A program made the position numbers and the translations under genes. The notes under the pieces are model-generated. The model saw nothing but the letters and a program-made list of their open reading frames with translations, was not told where the DNA came from and searched no databases. 64,000 bases of DNA from DATBDM01 sp034664425 (GTDB lineage Bacteria > Actinomycetota > Thermoleophilia > Solirubrobacterales > Solirubrobacteraceae): NCBI GenBank assembly GCA_034664425.1, contig JAXDHR010000075.1, positions 1-64,000 on the forward strand. Direction: 5' to 3'. Shown here in pieces: positions 7,865-15,978 of the stretch (the first letter of the stretch is position 1; every line of letters begins with the position of its first letter).

Positions 7865-8788
7865 TCATTGCGCACCCGAGGGCCGCGCGGCCCTCGGGCT
7901 CGCGAGGACCGAGAGGGTCAACGCGGCGAGGATGACCGCCAGCGAGAGCGCCGTCGGCACGTGCCAGAGGTCGGTGATCAGCATCTTCGAGCCGATGAAC
8001 ACGAGCACCACCGCTAAGCCCTTGTTGAGGTGGCGGAAGCGGTCCCGCATCCCCTCGAGCAGGAAGTACAGAGACGCGAGGCCGAGCAGCGAGAACGCGT
8101 TCGCGGCGAACACGGTGAAGGTGTCGCGGGTGACGGCGAAGATCGCCGGGATCGAGTCGACCGCGAAGACGACGTCGAAGGTTGCCACCAGCGCGAGCGC
8201 CGCGAGCAGCGGGGTCGCCAGCCGGTGGCCGCCACGGTGCGTGAAGACCTTGTCGCCGTCGTACTCCGGCGTCGACGGGATCGTCTTGTCGAGAAGCCTG
8301 AGCACCGGGTTGCGGCCGGGGTGGATGGCCTCGTCGCCGTGCAGCGCCATGCGGATGCCGGTGCCCACGAGCAGCACGCCGAACAGGTAGATCGACCAGT
8401 GCACGGCGTCGAGCAGCGCGCCGCCGGCGAGGATGAAGATCAGCCGCAGGACGATCGCCCCGGCGATCCCGAAGAACAGCACCTTGCGCTGTGCCAGCGC
8501 GGGCACGGCGAGGTAGGAGAAGAGCATCGCGAAGACGAACAGGTTGTCGAGCGACAGGCTGCGCTCGAGCACGAAGCCCGTCAGGTACTCCGACGCCGCC
8601 GTGCCGCCGCGCCACGGCAGCAGGATCAGGGCGAACGCGACGGCGACGACGGTCCAGCCCACGCTCCACAGCGCCGCCGCCCGCATCGAGGGCACGGGGC
8701 CCGATGCCCGGCCCGCGACGACGAGGTCGAGCGCGAGCATCGCGATGATCGCTGCCCCGAAGGCCAGCCAGATGAGGGGGTCCACCAC
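7865..8788 (-). CDS. TerC family integral membrane protein (Alx/MeeF type)
   Basis: A 307-residue TerC-family membrane protein with about nine hydrophobic helices. The conserved acidic helices are visible: FVLERSLSLDNLFVFAMLF (Glu, Asp, Asn) and ATFDVVFAVDSIPAIFAV (two Asp). E. coli Alx and Bacillus TerC relatives act in Mn2+ export, some at the Sec machinery to metallate exoenzymes. The GTG start at 8788 has GGAGG 8 bases upstream. A yybP-ykoY-like leader lies immediately 5', as for many TerC genes, which supports a manganese role. Transport direction and ion are inference. Confidence 0.9.
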   Translation of the reverse strand: MVDPLIWLAFGAAIIAMLALDLVVAGRASGPVPSMRAAALWSVGWTVVAVAFALILLPWRGGTAASEYLTGFVLERSLSLDNLFVFAMLFSYLAVPALAQRKVLFFGIAGAIVLRLIFILAGGALLDAVHWSIYLFGVLLVGTGIRMALHGDEAIHPGRNPVLRLLDKTIPSTPEYDGDKVFTHRGGHRLATPLLAALALVATFDVVFAVDSIPAIFAVTRDTFTVFAANAFSLLGLASLYFLLEGMRDRFRHLNKGLAVVLVFIGSKMLITDLWHVPTALSLAVILAALTLSVLASPRAARPSGAQ

Positions 8789-8816
8789 GGGAAGGTCCTC
8801 CGACGGTCGGTATGTC

Positions 8817-8912
8817 CATCGAAGGTCTCCCCCGCCCTCTTGCGAGGGCCGGCGCGCCGGGCCCGCAGGGCCGTATTGACGGCGGCGTCGATCGTGGGGT
8901 ACTCCCCTTGCC
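8817..8912 (-). ncRNA. yybP-ykoY manganese riboswitch upstream of terC
   Basis: Read on the minus strand, GCAAGGGGAGTACCCC (about 8912-8897) and GGGGGAGACCTTC (8833-8821) match the two conserved loop strands of the yybP-ykoY (Mn2+) aptamer: GGGGAGUA and GGGAGACC, closed by AAGG/CCUU. The 60 bases between form a GC-rich arm (GGCCCTGCGGGCC and CCCTCGCAAGAGGG are self-complementary). Downstream, CCGACCGTCGG (8811-8801) makes a small hairpin whose 3' arm runs into the GGAGG of the ribosome binding site. CCTTC occurs again at 8795-8791, so a competing pairing that frees or hides the site is possible. Recognised by eye, no covariance search run; the terC context raises confidence. Confidence 0.8.
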
Positions 8913-8944
8913 CTCCGAACCCTAGGGTCGCGAGCTTATGGGTA

Positions 8945-8980
8945 GGTAATTCGCTAGACTAATTAGCCGTGGCAATTACC
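8945..8980 (+). promoter_or_regulatory. MarR promoter and probable autoregulatory operator
   Basis: GGTAATT (8945-8951) and AATTACC (8974-8980) form an inverted repeat across the GTG start. Between them is the perfect palindrome CTAATTAG (8959-8966), which overlaps a TAGACT -10 box (8955-8960) placed 14 bases before the GTG. AT-rich palindromes over the promoter are the usual MarR operator layout. That this regulator binds here is inference. Confidence 0.5.
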
Positions 8981-9400
8981 TCGGCGCGCACCGATCTCGC
9001 GACCCGCCTGCGCCTCGCGGTGATGCGGACGCATCGGCGGCTGCGTCAGGAGGCCGGCGCTGACCTGAGCCCGACGCTGCTCGCCGCGCTCGGCACGATT
9101 TCCCGCCACGGGCCGCTGACGCCCTCCGAGCTTGCCGAGCGCGAGCGCATCCAGCGTCCGACCGCCACTCGCCTGCTGGCCCGCCTCGAGCAGCCGGGTT
9201 ACGTCGCCCGCACGCCCGACCCGCACGACGGCCGCTCCGCGCTCGTCGCCCTCACGCCCGCCGGGCAGGCGCTGCTCGCGGATATGCGCCACCGCAAGGA
9301 CGCCTACCTCGCCCGCCGGCTGCGGACGCTGAGCGCGGAGGACCGGGCGACGCTGCGGCGAGCCTCGGAGATCCTCGAGCGCCTGGTGGAGGATCGATGA
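8969..9400 (+). CDS. MarR family transcriptional regulator
   Basis: A 143-residue winged-helix repressor. The recognition region GPLTPSELAERERIQRPTATRLLARLEQPGYVART is followed by the wing PDPHDGRSALVALTPAG, typical of MarR. It is ATGA-coupled to an MFS exporter, so it most likely represses its own operon and is released by the exporter's substrate. The GTG start lies inside the palindromic operator region, consistent with a leaderless autoregulated transcript. The ligand is unknown. Confidence 0.92.
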   Translation: MAITSARTDLATRLRLAVMRTHRRLRQEAGADLSPTLLAALGTISRHGPLTPSELAERERIQRPTATRLLARLEQPGYVARTPDPHDGRSALVALTPAGQALLADMRHRKDAYLARRLRTLSAEDRATLRRASEILERLVEDR

Positions 9401-10692
9401 CGGCCACGGTCTCGCGCACCTTCAGCTCGCTCGCGATCCCCAACTACCGCCGCTACTTCACCGGCCAGGTCATCTCGATCTCCGGCAACTGGATGCAGAC
9501 GGTCGCCGAGATGTGGCTGATCGTCCAGCTCACGGGTTCCGGCGTCTCCGTCGGCCTGACCGCCGGCCTGCAGTTCCTCCCCGTGCTGCTCTTCGGCGCC
9601 TGGGGCGGCCTGCTCGCCGACCGCCTGCCGAAGCGCCGGCTGCTGATGCTCACCCAGGCGCTGATGGCGCTGCCCGCGCTGACGCTGTGGATCCTCTACG
9701 AGCGCGGCACGGTCGAGGTCTGGATGGTCTTCGCGCTCGTCTTCGTCCGCGGGCTCGTGAACGCCTTCGACAACCCGGCGCGCCAGAGCTTCGTGGTCGA
9801 ACTGGTCGGCGGCGACCGCGTCGTCAACGCCGTGTCGCTGAACTCGGTGGTCGTCCACACCTCGCGCATCGTCGGGCCGGCGCTCGCCGGCGCGCTGATC
9901 GCGACCGTCGGCGTCGGCACGTGCTTCTTGGTCAACACGCTCTCGTTCGGAGCCATGCTCGTCGCCCTCAAGCTGATGAACCCGCGCGAGCTCCTCACCG
10001 GCACGCCGATCGCCCGCGCGCGCGGGCAGCTGCGCACCGCCCTCGCGCACGTCCGCAGCACGCCCGGGCTGCTGATCCCGCTCGTGATGATGGCCGTGGT
10101 CGGGACGCTCTCGTTCAACTTCCAGGTCCTGCTGCCGCTGATGGCGCGCTTCGACTGGCACGGCGGCGCCTCCGTCTACGCGGCGCTCACGGTTGCGATG
10201 GGCCTCGGCTCCGTGTCGGGGGCGCTCGCCTCCAGCGCCCGCAACCGCGTCACGCCGCGGCTGCTGGTCATCGCCGCGGTCGGCTTCGGCGTCGCCGAGC
10301 TGGCAGTCGCCGCCGCACCCGTGCTGTGGCTCCAGCTGCTGGCGCTCGCGCTGCTGGGCGCGGTCACGGTCACGTTCGCCGCGACGACGAACTCGCTGCT
10401 GCAGCTGTCGGTTGAGCCGGCGCTGCGCGGGCGCGTGATGTCGCTCTACACCGTCGTCTTCCTCGGCTCGACGCCGATCGGCGCGCCGCTGGTCGGCTGG
10501 ATGGCGCAGGTCGCCGGGCCGCGCTCCGGGCTGTTGCTCGGCGCGGTTGCCGCGCTGCTGACGGGGCTCGTCGCCCGGGTCGCGTTCGCGCGGGCCGAGG
10601 TCCCCGTCGGCCGGCCGCCCTCGCCGTGCGATGCCGAGGGCCGCCGGCGCTCCGCCTCGGCGCGTCCGGCTCGCGCGACCGCGTCGGCCTAA
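9397..10692 (+). CDS. MFS efflux transporter (EntS/MFS_3-like)
   Basis: A 431-residue major facilitator protein with about 12 hydrophobic helices and a charged C-terminal tail of about 40 residues. LADRLPKRRLLML is the loop 2-3 motif A region; NAFDNPARQSFVVELVG and the VVHTSRIVGPALAGALI helix are typical of the enterobactin-exporter-like MFS_3 group. Start and stop are coupled with the MarR gene (ATGA). Probably drug or metabolite efflux under MarR control. Confidence 0.9.
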   Translation: MTATVSRTFSSLAIPNYRRYFTGQVISISGNWMQTVAEMWLIVQLTGSGVSVGLTAGLQFLPVLLFGAWGGLLADRLPKRRLLMLTQALMALPALTLWILYERGTVEVWMVFALVFVRGLVNAFDNPARQSFVVELVGGDRVVNAVSLNSVVVHTSRIVGPALAGALIATVGVGTCFLVNTLSFGAMLVALKLMNPRELLTGTPIARARGQLRTALAHVRSTPGLLIPLVMMAVVGTLSFNFQVLLPLMARFDWHGGASVYAALTVAMGLGSVSGALASSARNRVTPRLLVIAAVGFGVAELAVAAAPVLWLQLLALALLGAVTVTFAATTNSLLQLSVEPALRGRVMSLYTVVFLGSTPIGAPLVGWMAQVAGPRSGLLLGAVAALLTGLVARVAFARAEVPVGRPPSPCDAEGRRRSASARPARATASA

Positions 10693-10764
10693 GCCGCGTA
10701 GTCGGCACGCGTCGCCCGGGCCATCCCGCGACGAGGGAGGGGAACCAGCCGCCATACTGGCCTG

Positions 10765-11139
10765 ATGGCCTCTCCTGACGCACTACTGGCCGATGCCCCG
10801 ATCGGGGCAGCCGTCGCCGCCCTCGCCGAACGCAACGCGCACCACCTCGCGCAGATGACCGAGGAGGAGCAGCGCGACGCGCTCTCGCACTGGCGCGATC
10901 TCGCCGTCACCGTGCTCACGGCGGCGGGCGCGGCGCTCGATACGGAGGAGCCCGCCCAGACCCCCGGCGGCCGCGCCGTGCTCGTCTTCGAGGACTCCGG
11001 CGAGGACGAGATCGCCGTGCACGCGACGCTCTACCCGCAGCCCGAGCAGATCGGCGAGGAGATGATGGTCACACCCGCGCAGGCCGCAGCCCTGGAGCTG
11101 CTGCAGGGGATGGCCGACGAGAACGACGGCGAGGCGTAG
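10765..11139 (+). CDS. hypothetical acidic protein
   Basis: A 124-residue protein I do not recognise. It is acidic, with a helical N-terminal half (ALAERNAHHLAQMTEEEQRDALSHWRD) and a strand-rich centre (RAVLVFEDSGEDEIAVHATLYP). No membrane segment or signal. It reads as a real gene: regular third-position GC, a CATACT -10 candidate 12 bases before the ATG, and only six bases to the following hydrolase, with which it probably forms an operon. Confidence 0.65.
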   Translation: MASPDALLADAPIGAAVAALAERNAHHLAQMTEEEQRDALSHWRDLAVTVLTAAGAALDTEEPAQTPGGRAVLVFEDSGEDEIAVHATLYPQPEQIGEEMMVTPAQAAALELLQGMADENDGEA

Positions 11140-11145
11140 CGGCCC

Positions 11146-12054
11146 ATGACCGAGGAGTTCGCGCGGACCTCCGCCGACATCGAGCTCTGTTACGAGACGT
11201 TCGGCGACCCCGCCGACCCGCCGATCCTCCTGATCATGGGCCTGGCGACGCAGATGATCGGCTGGCACGAGGAGTTCTGCGCGCAGCTCGCCGACCGCGG
11301 CTTCCACGTCATCCGCTTCGACAACCGCGACGCCGGCCGCTCGACGACGTTCAGGGGCCACAAGCCGCCGACGCTCGCGCAGATGCTCCGGCGCGACCGC
11401 AAGGCCGCTGCCTACTCGCTCGCCGACATGGCCGCCGACACGGTCGGGCTGCTCGACCACCTCGGCATCGACCGCGCGCACGTGGTGGGCGCGTCGATGG
11501 GCGGCATGATCGCCCAGACCGTCGCGATCCGCTTCCCGCAGCGGGTGCGCTCGCTCGTGTCGATCATGTCCAACACCGGCGGCCGCCTCAGCGGCCAGCC
11601 CGCGTTCAAGCTCTACCCGATCGTCCTCAAGCAGGCGCCGCGCGACCGCGCCGGCTACATCGAGCACACCGTGAAGCTGTTCAAGGCGATCGGCTCGACC
11701 GGCTTCGACGTCGACGACGCCCACCTGCGCGACACCGCCGCGCGCTCCTACGACCGCGGGGTGAGCGCGGCCGCCTCCGGCCGCCAGCTCCAGGCGATCC
11801 TCGGCGACCGCGACCGCGCCCCGCAGCTGCGCCGCCTCGACGTTCCCGCCCTGGTCATCCACGGCACCGCCGACAAGCTCGTCGCGAAGTCCGGCGGGCG
11901 CCACACGGCGAAGGCGATCCCGGGCGCGCGGCTGCTCGAGATCGACGGCATGGGCCACGACCTGCCGCGCGGGGCGTGGCCGCAGATCATCGAGGGGATC
12001 GTCGAGACGGCCGGCCGCGCCGACCCCGCACGGGCGGCGGCGGAAACGGCCTAG
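11146..12054 (+). CDS. alpha/beta hydrolase
   Basis: A 302-residue hydrolase. The nucleophile elbow is GASMGG in HVVGASMGGMIAQTVAI; the acid is probably the Asp in VIHGTADKLV and the His is in DGMGHDLPRG. The oxyanion region LIMGLATQMIGWHEEFC and FDNRDAGRS place it in the actinobacterial branch with aclacinomycin methylesterase RdmC-like proteins, whose N-terminal motif is very similar. The substrate is unknown. The tail overlaps a small convergent gene by 4 bases. Confidence 0.87.
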   Translation: MTEEFARTSADIELCYETFGDPADPPILLIMGLATQMIGWHEEFCAQLADRGFHVIRFDNRDAGRSTTFRGHKPPTLAQMLRRDRKAAAYSLADMAADTVGLLDHLGIDRAHVVGASMGGMIAQTVAIRFPQRVRSLVSIMSNTGGRLSGQPAFKLYPIVLKQAPRDRAGYIEHTVKLFKAIGSTGFDVDDAHLRDTAARSYDRGVSAAASGRQLQAILGDRDRAPQLRRLDVPALVIHGTADKLVAKSGGRHTAKAIPGARLLEIDGMGHDLPRGAWPQIIEGIVETAGRADPARAAAETA

Positions 12055-12218
12055 AAGACCAGGATCAGCACGATCGCCAGCACCACGACGACGGCCAGGA
12101 TCGAGCTCGCGGCGATGGCCTGCCACTGGTTGTTCCAGTAGTCCGGCTTCGCCTGGTCGCGGGTGTGGCGTCCCTCGGGCGGGGTGCCGACCCAGTCGTC
12201 GTCGTCACGTGCGGGCAT
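12051..12218 (-). CDS. small single-span membrane protein
   Basis: A 55-residue protein: an acidic, aromatic N-terminus (MPARDDDDWVGTPPEG, then KPDYWNNQW) and one hydrophobic helix at the C-terminus (IAASSILAVVVVLAIVLILV). The pattern suggests an inner-membrane protein with its N-terminus in the cytosol. No family recognised and no clear Shine-Dalgarno. I include it because the composition (Trp/Asn/Asp cluster followed by a clean helix) is unlike chance translation of GC-rich DNA, and it abuts the hydrolase stop. Confidence 0.5.
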   Translation of the reverse strand: MPARDDDDWVGTPPEGRHTRDQAKPDYWNNQWQAIAASSILAVVVVLAIVLILVF

Positions 12219-12362
12219 GGGCAGGTGATACCCGCTCACGCGCTGCACGGCGCCCCCGCCCCTCGCGATCGCGCAGCGGCACGAGCAGCCAGTGGTGGTT
12301 TCAGGCGCGCGCGCCGGGGCCCGGAGCTCGAGCGGTCGCGGCACGTGGCGCACGAGCGCGCG

Positions 12363-13532
12363 ATGATGCCCGCGGTGTCCGCCCGGACTCCCCCTCCCGA
12401 CGCCGTCCGCCGGCGGCGTCTCGTCGTCGTCGCACTCGCGCTGCTCGCCCTGATCGCCGGGGCCGCCGTCGGCGCCGGCGGCGGCTCCGAGACGCCGCCG
12501 GAGCGCGGTGGCGCCGGCGGGGCGCGGCCGGCCACCGCCCCGCCGAAGGCCGCGACCGCGGCCGTCGACCGGCTCCCGCTCGAGCAGCAGGTCGGCCAGC
12601 TCGTCGTGCTGCGCTTCGCGGGCACGACCGCGCCCTCCTACGTCACGCGCGCGCTCGCCGAGCGGCGCGTCGCCGGCGCGATCCTCTTCCGCGACAACCT
12701 CACCGGTCCGCAGCAGGCGACCGCGCTCGCCGGCGCGCTGCGCCGTGCGGGCGGGGAGCCGAGACCGATCGTCTGCGTCGATCAGGAGGGAGCGGCGATC
12801 CGGATCCTGCCGTGGTCCCCGCCCGCGCGCTCGCAGCCGGCTCAGGGGGCCGCCCAGAGCGCGGGGCCCGACGCCCGCGCCGCGGCGCGCTCGCTGCTCT
12901 CCCAGGGCGTCGACGTCGCGCTCGCCCCGGTCGCGGACGTGCCGATCGCCGGCTCGGCGATGGGCGGGCGGCAGTTCTCCGACGACTCCGCCACGGCGGC
13001 GCGCGACGTCGCCGCCGCCGTGCGCGGCTGGCGCGCGGGCGGCGTGGCGCCGACGCTCAAGCACTTCCCGGGCCTCGGCGGCGCGACCGTCAACACCGAC
13101 GACGGCCCGGCGACCGTCTCGCGGTCGCGCACCCAGCTCGATGCCGACCTCGCGCCGTTCCGCGCCGGCATCGCCGCCGGCGCGCCGCTCGTGATGGTCT
13201 CCTCGGCGTTCTACACGGCGCTCGATCGCACCCGCATCGCGGCCCAGTCGCGCGCGGTGATCGACGGCCTGCTGCGCCGGCAGCTCGGCTTCAAGGGCGT
13301 CGCGGTGACCGATTCGCTCGAAGCCGCGGCCGTGCGCGCCGTCGGCGACGTCGAGGCCGCCTCGGTGGCGTCGGTCGCCGCCGGCATGGACCTGATCCTC
13401 ACGACGGGACGCGGCTCGTACATCCACGTCTACCGCGCGCTGCTGGCGCGCGCGCGTGCCGATCGGGGCTTCCGCGCGCGCGTCCGCGAATCAGCAGCCC
13501 GCGTGCTGGCGCTGCGCGAGACGCTGCGCTGA
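12363..13532 (+). CDS. glycoside hydrolase family 3 N-terminal domain protein (NagZ-like), membrane-anchored
   Basis: A 389-residue protein with an N-terminal hydrophobic anchor or signal (RRRRLVVVALALLALIAGAAV), a low-complexity linker, then a GH3 (beta/alpha)8 domain from about residue 65. VDQEGAAIRILP corresponds to the family DQEGG.V.RL, KHFPGLGGATVNTDDGP to KHFPGHG....DSH, and GVAVTDSLEAAAV carries the nucleophile Asp. The catalytic His pair of NagZ (PGHG and D-x-H) is absent, so ordinary N-acetylglucosaminidase chemistry is doubtful. Starts ATG 12363 and 12366 are equivalent. The location suggests cell-wall glycan processing or binding. Confidence 0.8.
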   Translation: MMPAVSARTPPPDAVRRRRLVVVALALLALIAGAAVGAGGGSETPPERGGAGGARPATAPPKAATAAVDRLPLEQQVGQLVVLRFAGTTAPSYVTRALAERRVAGAILFRDNLTGPQQATALAGALRRAGGEPRPIVCVDQEGAAIRILPWSPPARSQPAQGAAQSAGPDARAAARSLLSQGVDVALAPVADVPIAGSAMGGRQFSDDSATAARDVAAAVRGWRAGGVAPTLKHFPGLGGATVNTDDGPATVSRSRTQLDADLAPFRAGIAAGAPLVMVSSAFYTALDRTRIAAQSRAVIDGLLRRQLGFKGVAVTDSLEAAAVRAVGDVEAASVASVAAGMDLILTTGRGSYIHVYRALLARARADRGFRARVRESAARVLALRETLR

Positions 13533-13534
13533 CA

Positions 13535-13554
13535 GCGGTTGCGGCGTCAACCGC
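13535..13554 (+). terminator. GC hairpin between GH3 and ftsH-like genes
   Basis: GCGGTTG / CAACCGC, a perfect 7-bp stem with a 6-base loop, begins two bases after the GH3 stop. No U tract follows. It ends 17 bases before the -10 box of the next gene, so it could serve as a terminator or as an operator over the -35 region. Confidence 0.4.
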
Positions 13555-13570
13555 TCCCCGTCGGCCCGCG

Positions 13571-13576
13571 TACACT
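13571..13576 (+). promoter_or_regulatory. -10 box of the ftsH-like gene
   Basis: TACACT, 11 bases before ATG 13582, with no Shine-Dalgarno between. Predicted transcription start is at or within a few bases of the ATG (leaderless). The -35 position is occupied by the right arm of the hairpin. Confidence 0.45.
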
Positions 13577-13581
13577 CTCGT

Positions 13582-15978
13582 ATGACCGTGGCCCAGAGGG
13601 AGCTGCCTTCGAAGGTGAACGAGAACGCCGTCTCGCTCGCGCGCGAGTGGCGACGGCTCGGCCGCGCGGCGACCGCCGTGGCGCTGCTGACCTCGCCCGC
13701 GGTGTTCGTGCTGTTCCACAACCGCTACGGCTGGCCGTGGCCCTGGGCGATCCTCGGCGCGCTGGGCGTGGTCGTCGTCTTCCGGGCGCTCGTCGACATC
13801 TTCGCGCACCGCGTGATCCCGACCCCGTCGCTCTACGGCACGGGCGCCGAGCTACGCGAGGACGACGTGATCTCGCGGCGGCGCCTGTGGTACTGGCGGC
13901 GCAAGCTGCGCCGCACGCTGCTGCTGGGGTCGCTGCTGCTGCTCGTGCTCGGCGGGATCGCGCTGATCAACGGCGAGAGCCTCGGGGACGCGGCGAGCTC
14001 GATCGTCAACTCGCTGCCCAGCGTCGCGACCCAGGCGCTGGGGCTGGGCGCGACGCTGATCGTCCTCTTCTTCATCAACTTCATCATCCTCTTCGGCCCG
14101 TTCGTGCTGCTGGCGGTCCAGCAGATCAAGTCCTACGAGCCGGGCGAGGCGGACTGGGGCGTGCGCCTCGACGACGTGCGCGGGCAGGCCGAGGCCAAGG
14201 AGGAGATCACGCGGGTGGTCTCGCTGTGGCAGTCCGGCGAGGAGTTCGAGAAGGCGGGCGGCAAGCGCGAGCGCGGAGTCCTCTTCCTCGGCGCGCCCGG
14301 CACCGGCAAGACGATGCTCTCGAAGGCGATCGCGACCTCGTTCAACTGCCCCTTCGTGACGATCCCGGGGTCAGGCTTCGCGCAGACCTTCATCGGGATG
14401 GACGCCGTCACGGTGCGGCTGCTGGCCCGCCGGGCGAAGAAGATGGCGGCCAAGTGGGGCGGTCAATGCATCGTCTTCATCGACGAGATCGATGCAGTCG
14501 GGATGCGGCGCCAGTCGCTCGGCTCGGGCTTCCAGCCGCTCGAGACGCGCACGGTGCACGACATGCTCTTCTACGGCCCCGATGGCGCGCTCACCTCCGA
14601 TGGCGACCTCGTCATGGAGACGGCCGCCTGGCGCGACCGCCTCTTCACGATGCGCTCGCAGCCGCGCGGGCCGATCTACCCGCCGGCCATCGACAAGCTC
14701 GCGGGCGCGATTCGCAACGCGATCATCCCCGGCATGGGCGGCATGGGCGGCGGTGGCGGCCTCGCACTCAACCAGCTGCTCGTGGTCATGGACGGCATCG
14801 ACGAGCCGCCGCTCACGCGGCGGGTGCTCACCCGCCGGCTGAACACGTTCCTCGACGCCCTGTACTTCGTGCCGCAGCGGCTCGGGAAGCTGCGCCTGCG
14901 GCTGAAGCCGCCGCGGCCGCGCAAGGAGGAGGTCTACTTCGTCGGCGCGTGCAACGTGCCGCTGGAGCAGCTCGATCCGGCCCTCGTCCGCCCCGGGCGC
15001 ATGGGCCGCCACATCTACTTCCGCACGCCCACGTGGGAGGATCGCCGCGACATCTTCGACCTCTACCTGGGCAAGGTCGCCCACGAGGAGGATCTCGACA
15101 CGCCGCGCGCCCGCGACGAGCTCGCCCGCATCACCAACGGCTACTCGCCGGCGATGATCGACCAGGCCTGCTCGCTCGCGCTCACCTACGCCCACTCGGA
15201 CGGGCGGATCGCCTTCAGCCGCCACGACCTCGTGGCGGCCATGACGACCGTCGAGGCGGGCGTCGCGATCGGTCAGCCCTACCCGAAGCACGAGGAGCGC
15301 GCGACCGCGATCCACGAGGCGGGCCACGCCGTCTGCGGCCATCTCTATATGGAGTCCTCGCTGTCGACCCGGCTGTCGATCCGCAAGCGCGGCTCCTCCG
15401 GCGGCCATCACCAGATGATGGCCGTCGAGGACCGCTTCGGGCGCTGGCGCTCGGAGCAGGTCGGCAACCTGATCTGGGGCCTCGGCGCGATGGCCGCCGA
15501 GCACGTCTTCTACGACCAGAACACGACCGGCGTCGGCGGCGATGTCGCCTCGGTCACCATGCAGGCCGCGCAGATGGTCGGCATGCACGCGATGGCGCCG
15601 GCGCCGATCGACCTCTCCGACCGCATCCCCGACCCGGAGGAGCGCGAGCGGGAGGAGCAGCGCGCGATGGAGCGCTTCGAGCACCTGGGCACGCAGATCA
15701 TGCACCGCTCGGGCGGTGGCCTGATGGACTCGAACCCGTTCATGGCCACGCTCGGCGACCGTCACAAGGCGCGGCTCGTGGCCGGACTCCTGGGCCAGGC
15801 CTTCGTCGTCGCCTGGTGCACGGTGCGCGCGAACCGCGAGGCGACCGAGCGGATCGCCCAGCGGCTGATCGACGAGGGCGAGCTCTACGGCGACGAGGTC
15901 ACCGGCCTGCTCGACGCCGCCGGCCTGCGCCGGCCCGACATCGACGTTCGCGACGAGGCCACGTGGCCCGCGATCTGA
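13582..15978 (+). CDS. divergent FtsH-type AAA ATPase / M41 zinc metalloprotease
   Basis: A 798-residue membrane protease. Hydrophobic segments at about 30-46, 54-75, 112-129 and 153-180 give roughly four helices, not the usual two. AAA module: Walker A GAPGTGKT (237-244), Walker B IVFIDEID (297-304), arginine fingers in RPGRMGRH (470-477). Two insertions break it: about 85 residues (308-393, ending in a Gly/Met run) before LNQLLVVMDG, and about 40 (408-450) before VYFVGACN. Peptidase: HEAGH (578-582), likely third zinc ligand Asp in GVGGDVAS (654). Housekeeping FtsH is about 600-700 residues without these insertions. Membrane protein quality control is expected. The next gene overlaps by 16 bases. 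Confidence 0.9.
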   Translation: MTVAQRELPSKVNENAVSLAREWRRLGRAATAVALLTSPAVFVLFHNRYGWPWPWAILGALGVVVVFRALVDIFAHRVIPTPSLYGTGAELREDDVISRRRLWYWRRKLRRTLLLGSLLLLVLGGIALINGESLGDAASSIVNSLPSVATQALGLGATLIVLFFINFIILFGPFVLLAVQQIKSYEPGEADWGVRLDDVRGQAEAKEEITRVVSLWQSGEEFEKAGGKRERGVLFLGAPGTGKTMLSKAIATSFNCPFVTIPGSGFAQTFIGMDAVTVRLLARRAKKMAAKWGGQCIVFIDEIDAVGMRRQSLGSGFQPLETRTVHDMLFYGPDGALTSDGDLVMETAAWRDRLFTMRSQPRGPIYPPAIDKLAGAIRNAIIPGMGGMGGGGGLALNQLLVVMDGIDEPPLTRRVLTRRLNTFLDALYFVPQRLGKLRLRLKPPRPRKEEVYFVGACNVPLEQLDPALVRPGRMGRHIYFRTPTWEDRRDIFDLYLGKVAHEEDLDTPRARDELARITNGYSPAMIDQACSLALTYAHSDGRIAFSRHDLVAAMTTVEAGVAIGQPYPKHEERATAIHEAGHAVCGHLYMESSLSTRLSIRKRGSSGGHHQMMAVEDRFGRWRSEQVGNLIWGLGAMAAEHVFYDQNTTGVGGDVASVTMQAAQMVGMHAMAPAPIDLSDRIPDPEEREREEQRAMERFEHLGTQIMHRSGGGLMDSNPFMATLGDRHKARLVAGLLGQAFVVAWCTVRANREATERIAQRLIDEGELYGDEVTGLLDAAGLRRPDIDVRDEATWPAI

